Positions 8,550 to 17,169 of a stretch of DNA of 64,000 nt are shown here, piece by piece. The DNA is from Acetomicrobium thermoterrenum DSM 13490 (GTDB lineage Bacteria > Synergistota > Synergistia > Synergistales > Acetomicrobiaceae), in the NCBI RefSeq assembly GCF_900107215.1, contig NZ_FNPD01000003.1, forward strand, positions 62,001-126,000, read 5' to 3'. The translations under genes were made by a program, and so were the position numbers. Within the stretch, counting starts at the first letter, position 1. Each line of letters begins with the position of its first letter. The notes below the pieces were generated by a model that saw nothing but the letters and a program-made list of their open reading frames with translations, was not told where the DNA came from and did not search any database.

Positions 8550-9068
8550 ATGATCGAACTTTTGAAAAAAAGAAGGAGCATCAGGCGATTCAAAAACATA
8601 CCCGTAGAAAGAGAAAAGCTGGAAATGCTAAAGGAGGCTGCCCTTCTGTCGCCTACCTCGAAAAATTTACACTCCTGGGAATTCATCTTCGTGGACGACA
8701 AGGATATGATTGGCAGATTAGCCGACGCAAGGGGGCAAAGCTCCGCATTTTTAAAGGAAGCACCCTTATGTCTTGTAGTGCTCGGGAACGAAAAGGCAAA
8801 CGATACCTGGATAGAGGATGCATCCATAGCTGCTATTATAGTGCAGTTAACTGCCTTGTCCCTTGGATTGGGGTCTTGTTGGATACAGATAAGAAACCGC
8901 ATGCATTCGCAGGAAGTGAGCGCAGAAGATTACGTCCGCGCCTTATTGAACATTCCGAGAGAATACAGAGTGGTTTGTCTTATCGCGATAGGCTATCCCG
9001 CCGAAGAAAAAGCTCCTCATGACTCGAGTGAACTCAGGTGGGACAAGATTCATTTAAATAAATGGTAA
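8550..9068 (+). CDS. Nitroreductase-family flavoprotein
   Basis: A 172-residue FMN-dependent oxidoreductase of the nitroreductase fold, expected to reduce nitro, quinone or enone compounds with NAD(P)H. Seen: the N-terminal RRSIRRF FMN-phosphate motif, SPTSKNLHSWEF (residues about 35-46), the TALSLGLGSCW block (about 107-117) and a C-terminal IAIGYPAEEKAP. Length fits the compact members (170-200). The ATG follows GGAAGGAGAGAGG. Single gene with its own promoter, followed by a strong bidirectional terminator. The physiological substrate is unknown. Confidence 0.9.
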   Translation: MIELLKKRRSIRRFKNIPVEREKLEMLKEAALLSPTSKNLHSWEFIFVDDKDMIGRLADARGQSSAFLKEAPLCLVVLGNEKANDTWIEDASIAAIIVQLTALSLGLGSCWIQIRNRMHSQEVSAEDYVRALLNIPREYRVVCLIAIGYPAEEKAPHDSSELRWDKIHLNKW

Positions 9069-9118
9069 AAAATAGGGCGAGGTTTCAAATTGCGACACGA
9101 CGGACCTCGCCCCATTTT
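9067..9118. terminator. Bidirectional Rho-independent terminator
   Basis: GGGCGAGGT (9075-9083) pairs with ACCTCGCCC (9104-9112), flanked by an A-run on the left and CATTTT on the right, between the convergent nitroreductase and M19 dipeptidase genes. It can serve both strands. Confidence 0.75.
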
Positions 9119-9125
9119 CGTCCCC

Positions 9126-10154
9126 CTAGCCTATGGTAACTTCCAGAAATCTAAGAAAGTTTTCGCCCATTACTCCTGCAATTTCCTTTTCGTCAATCCC
9201 CCTTGCGATGAGTTCGGCAGTCAGCTCAAAGCAGCGACTGTGGCCTTTAATGCAATCATAGCCCTTGCTCTCCGACCCTGACAGCTGATGGATCTCGTCA
9301 CAGAAATCAAAGCCATAACAAATATTCTCGTAGGATCTGACAAGTTCGTATATATGACATACATGATCCGCCAGATCCTTGGCATTGATGTTTTCGTCGT
9401 CATCTTTGACAAATTTGCTATAGGCGTTCATGCCAATGACGCCGCCCCGTTTTGCAATTTCAAGAATTTGTTCATCCCTGAGGTTGCGCATGGATGGGAC
9501 AAGTTTTCTGCAGTTTGAGTGTGAGGCCAGCAGAGGTTTATTGCTAAATTTTAAGACATCATCTAAACCTTCGTCGTTCAAGTGGCTTATGTCTACGTAC
9601 ATTCCAAGCCTTTCGGCCTCCCGAAGCAGTTGCACTCCGAAGTTCGTCAGCCCTCCTTTTCGGCCCTCTTCTTTTGCCTCAAAGTGACAGCCGTCTGCTG
9701 CGTAATTTCTCCTGCTCCAAACGATCCCTAAACCCCTAACCCCCAGTTCGTAAAATATCCTGAGCAGGTTTATATCGTTGCCCAGCGGTTCTGCCCCCTC
9801 GAAGGAAAGCAACAAGGCCACTATTCCTGAAGATCTAGCCCGCTTTATTTCATCTGTATTTCGACAAAGCGCAAAAAGCCCAGGGCTTTCTTCCATCTCC
9901 TGATGTAACGCGCTTATATAATCCAAGGCTTGCCTCAAAGCCATTTCCGGCAGATATTCGTCGGAAATGAAAAGCGATGAGACCACTAAATCGACACCTC
10001 CCTCTTTAAAAGAGGGAATGTAATGATTTTCTATAACCTTTCTTTCGCCTCTCTGGCGCCTTTCCCATACCAGTGGGAGCAAGTCGTAATGGACATCGGC
10101 AACGAAGTATTTTTTATGAAGCTCCTTTGCCTCTGCGAGAAAATCGCGATCCAT
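9126..10154 (-). CDS. Membrane dipeptidase (renal dipeptidase, peptidase M19)
   Basis: A 342-residue zinc dipeptidase of family M19, which cleaves dipeptides, often with a D-residue at the C-terminal position. Metal ligands visible: VADVHYD near residue 20 (HxD), SFEGAEPL (bridging Glu), DISHLND and LASHSNCRKL (His ligands). No signal peptide is seen, as in most bacterial members, so it is probably cytoplasmic. The ATG follows GAAGGAGGAATATTTACG. Monocistronic. It fits the peptide-degrading character of the rest of the window. Confidence 0.92.
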   Translation of the reverse strand: MDRDFLAEAKELHKKYFVADVHYDLLPLVWERRQRGERKVIENHYIPSFKEGGVDLVVSSLFISDEYLPEMALRQALDYISALHQEMEESPGLFALCRNTDEIKRARSSGIVALLLSFEGAEPLGNDINLLRIFYELGVRGLGIVWSRRNYAADGCHFEAKEEGRKGGLTNFGVQLLREAERLGMYVDISHLNDEGLDDVLKFSNKPLLASHSNCRKLVPSMRNLRDEQILEIAKRGGVIGMNAYSKFVKDDDENINAKDLADHVCHIYELVRSYENICYGFDFCDEIHQLSGSESKGYDCIKGHSRCFELTAELIARGIDEKEIAGVMGENFLRFLEVTIG

Positions 10155-10213
10155 CGTAAATATTCCTCCTTCAGATCATCGTGTACTTATTTTAATTTCA
10201 AGTCGAAACATAT

Positions 10214-10243
10214 TTGCTTCAAGCATCGTGATGATTATATAAT
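10214..10243 (+). promoter_or_regulatory. Predicted sigma70-type promoter for mobA
   Basis: TTGCTT (10214-10219), 18 bases, perfect TATAAT (10238-10243), 35 bases before the GTG start of mobA. Confidence 0.55.
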
Positions 10244-10278
10244 ACAAAAACAGTCCTTTAAATAGCGGTGATCTTGAA

Positions 10279-11010
10279 GTGGATCTTAAAGCGAAAGAAG
10301 ATGCTCTTAGCGATGTAACCGCCGTAATTCTTGCAGGCGGCAAAGGCTCAAGGGTAGGTCATAATAAGGCGTTTATCAAATTGGGCCACACCTACCTGCT
10401 GGAGTTGGTATTGCAAAACATGAGCAAAATTTTTGACGATATAATTGTCGTGACCTCACGCTGCGATCACGACCGAATTCTATCAATTCATTCATCCATG
10501 CCGTCATGCTATCACATTAACGTAATATGTGATTCGGATGCAGGTCAAGGGCCTCTACTGGGGCTTTTAGAGGCGTTGAGGGTCTCGAAAAAGGAGTGGC
10601 TTTTTCTGGCAGGATGCGACATGCCTTTCATCAATAGATCACTGGTTAAACATATTTTCGGCCTTAAAAATGGGAATTCGCAAGCAGTGGTGCCGCGATT
10701 TAAGGGTTTTTTAGAGCCTTTGCACGCCTTTTATCACCGTTCTTGTTTAAAAGAAGCCGAAATCATATACGGCCATGGCAAAAGAAAGATAAAGGACTTT
10801 TATCCTTTCGTAAATTTATCCATCTCGGAAGAAAGCGATATGAATGCAGTAAAAAATTACCATAGGTCCTTTTTTAACATAAACGACCTTTACGACCTGA
10901 CAAGAGCAGAAAAAATGCTTCTTCCCCATCCTCACGGAGAATTTGAAGAGATCTTCATTAATGAGTCGGATCTTCGTAATTTAAGACTTCCAGAAACGCC
11001 TCTGAGCTAG
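10279..11010 (+). CDS. mobA: Molybdenum cofactor guanylyltransferase
   Basis: Transfers GMP from GTP to molybdopterin to make the guanine-dinucleotide form of the molybdenum (or tungsten) cofactor. The nucleotide-binding signature LAGGKGSRVGHNKAF is at residues about 15-29 and the metal-binding CDMPF near 115. At 243 residues it is slightly longer than E. coli MobA (194), with an extra C-terminal 40 residues (acidic, FEEIFINES). The start is GTG, weakly supported by GGTGATC upstream. It converges on, and overlaps by 30 bases, the YhaM-like gene. The MobA/IspD/GlmU transferase superfamily is certain; the MobA assignment is strong. Confidence 0.85.
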   Translation: MDLKAKEDALSDVTAVILAGGKGSRVGHNKAFIKLGHTYLLELVLQNMSKIFDDIIVVTSRCDHDRILSIHSSMPSCYHINVICDSDAGQGPLLGLLEALRVSKKEWLFLAGCDMPFINRSLVKHIFGLKNGNSQAVVPRFKGFLEPLHAFYHRSCLKEAEIIYGHGKRKIKDFYPFVNLSISEESDMNAVKNYHRSFFNINDLYDLTRAEKMLLPHPHGEFEEIFINESDLRNLRLPETPLS

Positions 11011-11988
11011 CCCATTGTATTCGGACAAAGCAAGATCGTCCGTAGGAGAGGCTGCATCCCAACAGTAAATGAGAAAATCGAGCTCATCGGCTGCAGAGAC
11101 TATCAGGGCCTCAGGCGAGCTGGGCAACACGGGAGAGCCGTATTCCTTCTTTCCGTGATGGCTTATTATGATGTGGCCAATTGCCAAAGCTGTCTCTTCG
11201 TCCAAGGCGTATTTTTTGGCATGCTCCATAAAGATGGAGTAACCCAAAGGAATGTGATCTATTACGGCTCCCTGCAGTGTAATTTGAGGGATCAAATCTA
11301 TGGAGTAAGCCTCCAGTTTACCGATGTCGTGGAGCAAGGCACCGGCAGTTAAAACGTCCATATCTATCTTTAGTCCCTTCTTCAAATAGGAGACACCTAT
11401 CGATCTGGCGCTTTTAGTTACGTCAAGCGTATGTTCAAGGAGACCGTGGACGTAAGCGTGGTGGTTTTTCACCGCAGCGGGAGCTATTTTGAACTGTTCC
11501 CATAAGCTGCCGCTGAAAAGTTGAAGCAAAAAGGTTTGTATGGGGTCACCGCATTCACCGACTATCTCCCAAAAATCTGTCTCCATTTGTTCGACGGGAA
11601 CGGGCGATTTTTCGACGAAGGATTCCGGAGGATATTTGTCGGAGTCCAGAAGATATACTTGATTTACATGATACTGAAGCTTCTGCTTGAACTTCGAAAC
11701 AACCCCAAATATTCCCACAGGTTGCTTTGAGATGTAGTCCATTTCGGCCAATTCATCTAAAGTTAAAAACTTCTTCTCGCCGCATCGGGCATCCCACCAC
11801 TTGCTGTCAGACCACGCCTTGGCATTTAAAGTTCCGCTAGTGTCCATGATCGTCAGGTCCCAGTAAGGCTTGTCGTTTTTGTCTTTTTTGAGTTTGGCCG
11901 TAGCCAGCAAGCCGACAGCTTTAAACTTATCTCCCGATTTCTTGTTTTCTTTTATGTCAGCAATGAGCAAGCAGCTTTCATCAGACAT
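10981..11988 (-). CDS. YhaM-like 3'-5' exoribonuclease (OB-fold plus HD domain)
   Basis: A 335-residue protein with an N-terminal OB fold (about residues 10-110, with KPYWDLTIMDTSGTLNAKAW) and an HD phosphohydrolase domain carrying HAYVHGLLEHTLDV, LLHDIGKLEAY and SHHGKKEYGS. This architecture matches the YhaM family of Mn-dependent 3'-5' exoribonucleases (about 310-330 residues). The ATG is preceded by GGTGAT. Monocistronic and convergent with mobA. Cytoplasmic RNA turnover is the likely role. Confidence 0.85.
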   Translation of the reverse strand: MSDESCLLIADIKENKKSGDKFKAVGLLATAKLKKDKNDKPYWDLTIMDTSGTLNAKAWSDSKWWDARCGEKKFLTLDELAEMDYISKQPVGIFGVVSKFKQKLQYHVNQVYLLDSDKYPPESFVEKSPVPVEQMETDFWEIVGECGDPIQTFLLQLFSGSLWEQFKIAPAAVKNHHAYVHGLLEHTLDVTKSARSIGVSYLKKGLKIDMDVLTAGALLHDIGKLEAYSIDLIPQITLQGAVIDHIPLGYSIFMEHAKKYALDEETALAIGHIIISHHGKKEYGSPVLPSSPEALIVSAADELDFLIYCWDAASPTDDLALSEYNGLAQRRFWKS

Positions 11989-12160
11989 CTATATCACCCT
12001 ATCTTGTTTATCGGTTTCATCATGACCTTTCGTATTTCACGGACTCTTCAGCATCATTTTATACCATGAAGGAAACCGAAATGCCAGACGTGTATTTTCC
12101 TGCTAAAAGGATTTAAAATTTACCCCTCTGTTTCATATCACAAAATGTTAAATTGTGGCT

Positions 12161-12166
12161 TATAAT
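12161..12166 (+). promoter_or_regulatory. -10 box of the HpcH/HpaI aldolase gene
   Basis: A perfect TATAAT lies inside the extended open frame upstream of the ATG at 12213; no good -35 is seen. It argues that the longer TTG start at 12153 is not used. Confidence 0.4.
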
Positions 12167-12212
12167 ACCTAACGAAGCATTCAAAACAAAACTAAGGAGA
12201 GTGAACAAAGAA

Positions 12213-12986
12213 ATGGCCTTTATCCTAAAAAGGAGATTAACAAATGAAAGGGCACTTCTAGGAACCTTTGCGGTGCTGCCTTCAGTCGATTCCATTGAAA
12301 TATTAGCTTTGGGCGGCTTTGATTTCGTGGTTTTAGACAGGGAGCATGGCCCTCATTCTGTGGAAAAGCTGCAGGACATGGTAAGGGTAGCACAACTTCA
12401 CGAGATGGCAACTTTAGTCAGAGTGCCCGAAAATTCTAAGAAAGAAATTTTATGGGCGCTGGACTCAGGCGCCGACGGGGTACTCGTTCCCATGGTCGAA
12501 AAGGCCTCGGATGCCATAAAAGCGGTAAAGGCAGCCAAATACACCCCCGTCGGAGAGAGGGGAGTTGCCTTAGTAAGATCAGCCCAATACGGCAGCCAGG
12601 AGATGACATCTTATTTTAAGGAATCTAACGACAATACCTTCGTCGCTCTGCAGTGTGAGAACACGACGGGTTTGGCAAATCTCGAGGAGATAGTGAACAT
12701 CGAAGGGGTAGATATGATCTTTTTCGGGCCCTTCGACATGTCGGCTTCCCTGGGAATTCCGGGGCGAACGCAGGATCCAAAGGTCGAAGAGGTTGCAACG
12801 CAGATCTTAAAAATATGCAAAAGCGCAGGCAAGGCAGCAGGAACCTTTGCGACAACCCCTGAGGAAGCGGCTAAGCGCTTCGAACAGGGATTTAACCTGG
12901 TCGGACTTGGCATCGAGGCATCAATATATCTTAATGCAGCTTCGCGAGTCGTAGCCGATGTAAAATCCAAAGGCAAAAAGATCTAA
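12213..12986 (+). CDS. HpcH/HpaI-family aldolase
   Basis: A 257-residue class II (metal-dependent) pyruvate aldolase, related to 4-hydroxy-2-oxoheptanedioate (HpaI) and 2-keto-3-deoxy-glucarate (GarL) aldolases. Motifs: FVVLDREHGPHS (catalytic Arg/His region, about 36-47), VRVPEN, LVPMVEKASDA (about 96-106), ALQCENTTGLANLEE (metal Glu) and IFFGPFDMSASLG. The frame is open from 12153, but that would place TATAAT inside the gene; the ATG at 12213 follows AAGGAG (12194-12199). Monocistronic. The natural substrate cannot be told from sequence. Confidence 0.9.
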   Translation: MAFILKRRLTNERALLGTFAVLPSVDSIEILALGGFDFVVLDREHGPHSVEKLQDMVRVAQLHEMATLVRVPENSKKEILWALDSGADGVLVPMVEKASDAIKAVKAAKYTPVGERGVALVRSAQYGSQEMTSYFKESNDNTFVALQCENTTGLANLEEIVNIEGVDMIFFGPFDMSASLGIPGRTQDPKVEEVATQILKICKSAGKAAGTFATTPEEAAKRFEQGFNLVGLGIEASIYLNAASRVVADVKSKGKKI

Positions 12987-12998
12987 TAGCTATGTCGT

Positions 12999-13046
12999 AA
13001 GATATAGAATATGTGCCATTTCCCTTTGGCTCATATTCTATATCTT
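12999..13046. terminator. 15-bp inverted repeat between convergent genes
   Basis: AAGATATAGAATATG (12999-13013) pairs perfectly with CATATTCTATATCTT (13032-13046), loop 18. The right arm contains the last codons and stop of the PP-loop gene. No clear T-run follows, so it may protect 3' ends as well as terminate. Confidence 0.55.
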
Positions 13047-14029
13047 GCAAGCTCGGCCTCGTGAGCCGGTCCGGTTACTATGTTCAGTCGGTCTTCGCTC
13101 GAAGCAATGAACACTCGCACGACGCCATTTTCATGATCGCTGTAACGCGCTACAAAACGGGCAGCCCTTTCTAAATTTTCTTTCGATATGATTCCCTTTG
13201 GAGCGTAAAGCAATGCTACGGGACCTTTAACGTTGATGGGATTTAACAGTAAGATGTGAGGCAAACGCAGTTGGAGCAACCGCTTGTTTTCCCTTGCATC
13301 CCTTCCGATGACCAAATGAGCGTTCTCGGGGAGCAAGAAGTGCCGCCCCACGCGCAAACAAGCTGCATGAAAGAATGAGAAATCTTCCTTTAAGGCATTC
13401 ATTAATCGCTCTAATTTTACCGAAAAAAACTTCTCGGTCAGCGGACACCCACCACCAGGGGATGGGTAGCTATCGATATTCCATTGCCTTGCCAACTCTA
13501 TCTGTTTTTTTCGTCCCCTGCCGGAAATGGAAAGAAACCACTCCCTTTTTATTAAACCATTCCGTTCTGGCACCGTCGGTGGAAGAAGCTTGGCCGATAG
13601 AGACCTGACGATATACTCACCAAACCCCGAAGCAGAGTCCACATGTCTCAAGGCCTGCGACGTCTGAGATTTCGGCCTTTCGCCCAACACTTCTCCCGTT
13701 GCCAAAAAATCGTATCCTCTTTCTCGCATCAAATTTCCTGCCTTTTTGAGCATCAAAGTATGACAATCTATGCAGGGATTCATGCATTTCCCAAAGCCGT
13801 GGGGCGGATCGAAGAGGAGTTTAATGTATTCTTTTTCAGGCAGCGGTGCTATAATTAACGGGAAATTATATCGGCGTGCCGCTATAATAGATTTTTCAGC
13901 GGAGAAAAAGGGAGTAGTAAAGGCCAGGCAAGTTACTGTAACCCCGTTTCTGCGCAAGAGTTCACCGGCAAGCAAGGAATCAAGTCCGCCGGAAAAAAGA
14001 AGTAATGCCTTCGGGGATTTGTTCTTCAT
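13031..14029 (-). CDS. MnmA/ThiI-like PP-loop ATPase, predicted RNA thiolase
   Basis: A 332-residue PP-loop protein: LLFSGGLDSLLA (ATP pyrophosphatase loop, residues about 10-21), KCMNPCIDCH (cysteines near 80-90), a TGEVLGERPKSQ block, then LSAKLLPPTVPE and SYPSPGGGCPLTE. This layout matches a group annotated as tRNA 2-thiouridylase-like, distinct from true MnmA; such proteins adenylate a target before sulfur transfer. The C-terminal 110 residues look like a separate domain. The ATG at 14029 is chosen over 14044 because GGGAGG lies 7 bases before it. It is divergent from lepA. The exact RNA or carrier substrate is not known to me. Confidence 0.75.
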   Translation of the reverse strand: MKNKSPKALLLFSGGLDSLLAGELLRRNGVTVTCLAFTTPFFSAEKSIIAARRYNFPLIIAPLPEKEYIKLLFDPPHGFGKCMNPCIDCHTLMLKKAGNLMRERGYDFLATGEVLGERPKSQTSQALRHVDSASGFGEYIVRSLSAKLLPPTVPERNGLIKREWFLSISGRGRKKQIELARQWNIDSYPSPGGGCPLTEKFFSVKLERLMNALKEDFSFFHAACLRVGRHFLLPENAHLVIGRDARENKRLLQLRLPHILLLNPINVKGPVALLYAPKGIISKENLERAARFVARYSDHENGVVRVFIASSEDRLNIVTGPAHEAELARYRI

Positions 14030-14050
14030 TTGCTTACCTCCCATATAATC

Positions 14051-14098
14051 AATGATAATTGATAATTATTGATAAAATCACGTCAGCTTTGATAGACT
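14051..14098. promoter_or_regulatory. Divergent control region with tandem GATAATT repeats
   Basis: GATAATT at 14054-14060 and again at 14061-14067, then GATAAAA at 14071-14077: a Fur-box-like hexamer array. A possible lepA promoter, TTGATA (14069-14074), 18 bases, TAGACT (14093-14098), overlaps it. Regulation by a Fur-like protein is only an inference. Confidence 0.35.
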
Positions 14099-14153
14099 AT
14101 CCGAAGTCTCTTTATGCGTCAAATGACGCCTATTTTTATGAGGTGGTTGATAA

Positions 14154-15962
14154 ATGACAAACATGAATAATATAAGAAATTTTTGCATCATAGCTCACGT
14201 TGATCACGGCAAGTCGACGTTAGCAGACAGGTTGCTCGAATATACGAATACCATAGATTCGCGAAAAATGCGACAGCAGTTTCTGGATACAATGGATATA
14301 GAACGCGAAAGGGGAATTACGATAAAACTTGTGCCCGTAAGAATGCAATACAGGGCGAATGACGGCAAAGAATATATACTCAACCTCATAGACACTCCCG
14401 GTCACGTGGATTTCAGTTACGAGGTGTCTAGATCCCTAGCCGCTTGCGAGGGCGCACTATTGGTCATCGATGCAGCACAAGGGGTGGAAGCTCAAACTCT
14501 TGCCAACGCTTATTTGGCTGTTGATCAGGGATTGGAGATCATCCCCGTGATAAACAAGATAGATCTCCCCGGAGCACGTCCCGATGAGGTATTGCGACAG
14601 ATCGAAGAAGTGATCGGGTTGGATTCTTCCCAGGCTATTTTAGTCAGCGCTAAGGAGGGAATCGGAATACCGGAGGCGCTTGAAGCGATTGTGAAACGCG
14701 TTCCCCCTCCTACAGGTAATGAAGATGCCAAACTTCAGGCTCTGATATTCGACTCAATCTACGACAACTACAGAGGGGTAATATCTTACGTCAGGGTAGT
14801 AAACGGATGTATTAAAAAGGGTCAGTCCATCTTCTTTATGGCGACAAGAAAAGAATATGAAGTGGAGGAAGTGGGATTTTTTACGCCCTTCATGTCCCCT
14901 GCTGAAGAACTCAAGGCAGGAGAAGTAGGCTATGTCATTGCAAACGTAAAGACCATCTGGGAAGCCAGAGTGGGGGACACGATAACCGATGCAAATTCGC
15001 CTGCCGACAAACCTTTGCCTGGGTATAAGCACATCAAACCCGTCGTCTTCTGTGGCCTGTATCCGCTGGACAGGGACGACTTTCCCCGTCTCCGCGAGGC
15101 TATAGAGAAATTGCAATTAAACGACTCAGCATTGGCCTTTGAGCCGGAGACTTCGGAAGCACTGGGCTTCGGCTTCAGATGTGGTTTTTTAGGACTTCTT
15201 CACATGGACATCACTATCGAGAGGCTTAAAAGGGAATTCGAGATAGATTTAGTCGCCACGGCCCCAACCGTAGCCTATGAGATCCTTTTAAAAGACGGAG
15301 AAGTCATTGAGGCCAGAAAGCCCTCCGACTTTCCAGATCCCGTAAAGATAGAGGAGATCAGGGAACCCTTTATTAGGCTTACGATATTTTTGCCTTCCGA
15401 TTATGTTGGCAAAGCCATGAAACTTTGTCAGGACAGGCACGGAGAGTTTGTTTCGCTGGATTACATTACGCCAGAGAGGGTAAAGCTTATTTACGACCTT
15501 CCCTTAGCCGAATTCATCGTGGATTTCCACGATAGGCTAAAATCTCTCACAAGAGGTTACGCATCCATAGATTACGAACAGGTAGGATACAGAAAATCCG
15601 ATCTGGTCAAGGTGGACATCCTCATTCACGGCGAGCCAGTCGATGCCTTTTCCTTCATCTGCCATAAAGACGACGCCTACAAAAGGGCATTAGGTGTTAT
15701 AAAAAAGCTCAAGGAACTGATACCGCGACAGCTTTTTGAGGTCGCCATACAGGCTTCAATAGGAAGCCGTGTTATAGCCCGAGAAAACGTCAAACCCTTG
15801 CGCAAAAACGTGCTAGCAAAATGTTATGGCGGCGACGTCACCAGAAAACGTAAATTGCTTGAAAAACAAAAAGAGGGCAAGGAAAAGATGAAGATGATAG
15901 GAAGAGTTCAGATTCCCCAGGAAGCCTTTTTGGCATTCCTGCAAGCCAATGAGGAAGAATAG
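14154..15962 (+). CDS. lepA: Elongation factor 4
   Basis: Ribosome-associated translational GTPase that back-translocates or remodels stalled ribosomes. 602 residues, the usual LepA length. G motifs: AHVDHGKST (G1), DTPGHVDF (G3), NKIDLP (G4). The LepA-specific C-terminal domain is present, with [21 protein letters not shown] and a [16 protein letters not shown] tail. ATG preceded by GAGGTGG. It overlaps hemW by 14 bases, so the two are co-transcribed. Confidence 0.98.
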   Translation: MTNMNNIRNFCIIAHVDHGKSTLADRLLEYTNTIDSRKMRQQFLDTMDIERERGITIKLVPVRMQYRANDGKEYILNLIDTPGHVDFSYEVSRSLAACEGALLVIDAAQGVEAQTLANAYLAVDQGLEIIPVINKIDLPGARPDEVLRQIEEVIGLDSSQAILVSAKEGIGIPEALEAIVKRVPPPTGNEDAKLQALIFDSIYDNYRGVISYVRVVNGCIKKGQSIFFMATRKEYEVEEVGFFTPFMSPAEELKAGEVGYVIANVKTIWEARVGDTITDANSPADKPLPGYKHIKPVVFCGLYPLDRDDFPRLREAIEKLQLNDSALAFEPETSEALGFGFRCGFLGLLHMDITIERLKREFEIDLVATAPTVAYEILLKDGEVIEARKPSDFPDPVKIEEIREPFIRLTIFLPSDYVGKAMKLCQDRHGEFVSLDYITPERVKLIYDLPLAEFIVDFHDRLKSLTRGYASIDYEQVGYRKSDLVKVDILIHGEPVDAFSFICHKDDAYKRALGVIKKLKELIPRQLFEVAIQASIGSRVIARENVKPLRKNVLAKCYGGDVTRKRKLLEKQKEGKEKMKMIGRVQIPQEAFLAFLQANEEE

Positions 15963-17121
15963 ATCGGACCGCGTAAATTTACTAAACGAATCTTTTGTCT
16001 TGGCGCTGTCGTCTCCACTTTCGCTTTACGTTCATATACCCTTTTGCGTCAGAAAATGCCCCTACTGCGCCTTCTACAGCGTGGTTTCGAAAGCCTCTGA
16101 AATAGACAAATTTATGAACTGCCTCGACGAGGAGTTAAAGTTGTGGGCCGCTCTTGCAGGAGGGAAAATCAAGGTCCAAACGCTTTACATTGGCGGTGGC
16201 ACGCCAACTTTATTAAACCACTGGCAATGGGAAAGGCTTATCTCGTCGCTTGAACGTTACGTTGACTTTTTGCCCTTCCTAGAGGCGAGCGTCGAAGCAA
16301 ATCCCGGTTCGTTAACCGCCGATCACATTAAACTTTGGCGCTCCTGGAGGATAACCCGTGTAAGCCTTGGAGTCCAAAGCCTTGACGATGGAGAGCTTCA
16401 GTTGCTCAAGCGCCCCCATAGTGCTCACGATGCCGCAGATGCCATAGCCGCGCTGGTTGCCAGCGGCCTCGATGTCAGCGTCGATCTGATCTTCGGCCTG
16501 CCTGGACAGACCATACAAAGTTGGCACAGGACCCTCAAAGATTGTCTCAATTTCGGAATACGTCATCTCTCGATCTACGAACTCACCCTCGAGGAAGGCA
16601 CTCCATGGGGCGAATGTCCGCCCTCAGGTTTGACCGAGGGATACCCGCTGTATAGGTTCGCCCAATGGTACTTGCCCAAGAAAGGATTTATTCAGTACGA
16701 AATAGCCAGCTTTTCCTTGCCACGCCATTGGTGTCGCCATAACATCGCTTACTGGCAAGGTGAAAACTTCTTAGGAGTAGGCCCCGGCGCCTGGGGCTAC
16801 CTGGACGGATTCAGATACGGAAACACGAGGGAAATAAACGATTATTTCGATCAAATTACCAGCGAAAATCTTCCCGTGGAATATCAGGAAATATTACCAC
16901 AAGACAAGCAGGCAACAGAAGCTGCCATACTGGCCCTTCGCACTCGATGGGGAGTAACTGCTACGACTTTTAAGAGAAAGTACGGATGGAAGGCCTACAG
17001 GAAATTTCTCGACACCTGGGAAAAACTTCCTTCGGATTGCAGGGCAGCTTGTCGCGGAAGGCATGCCTTCACTCCCAAGGGATTTCGCATCGCAAACGCT
17101 TTATGGGAAAACTTCCTGTAG
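15949..17121 (+). CDS. hemW: HemW-like radical SAM protein
   Basis: A 390-residue radical SAM protein of the HemN/HemW family. The [4Fe-4S] cysteines are C33, C37 and C40 in [10 protein letters not shown], followed by the [11 protein letters not shown]-binding motif and a C-terminal HemN_C domain. HemW proteins bind heme and are thought to act in heme trafficking; they lack true coproporphyrinogen oxidase activity. The lepA-hemW pairing is common in bacteria. The ATG lies within the last codons of lepA. An inverted repeat overlaps its stop codon. Confidence 0.88.
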   Translation: MRKNRSDRVNLLNESFVLALSSPLSLYVHIPFCVRKCPYCAFYSVVSKASEIDKFMNCLDEELKLWAALAGGKIKVQTLYIGGGTPTLLNHWQWERLISSLERYVDFLPFLEASVEANPGSLTADHIKLWRSWRITRVSLGVQSLDDGELQLLKRPHSAHDAADAIAALVASGLDVSVDLIFGLPGQTIQSWHRTLKDCLNFGIRHLSIYELTLEEGTPWGECPPSGLTEGYPLYRFAQWYLPKKGFIQYEIASFSLPRHWCRHNIAYWQGENFLGVGPGAWGYLDGFRYGNTREINDYFDQITSENLPVEYQEILPQDKQATEAAILALRTRWGVTATTFKRKYGWKAYRKFLDTWEKLPSDCRAACRGRHAFTPKGFRIANALWENFL

Positions 17122-17144
17122 GAAGAAACCTCCCACAGGAAGTT
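17110..17144. terminator. Inverted repeat between hemW and the convergent ThDP enzyme gene
   Basis: AACTTCCTGT (17110-17119) and ACAGGAAGTT (17135-17144), 15-base loop, followed by AAAACTTTT. It covers the hemW stop codon and sits between convergent genes. Confidence 0.55.
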
Positions 17145-17169
17145 AAAACTTTTAGAGTAACTTCGAACT

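Noticed and set aside
8408-8902. 164-codon minus-strand frame opposite the nitroreductase gene
   Set aside because: Antisense shadow of a confident gene; Ser/Phe-rich translation without recognisable domains.
10023-10265. 80-codon plus-strand frame upstream of mobA
   Set aside because: Mostly antisense to the M19 dipeptidase start, and runs through the predicted mobA promoter.
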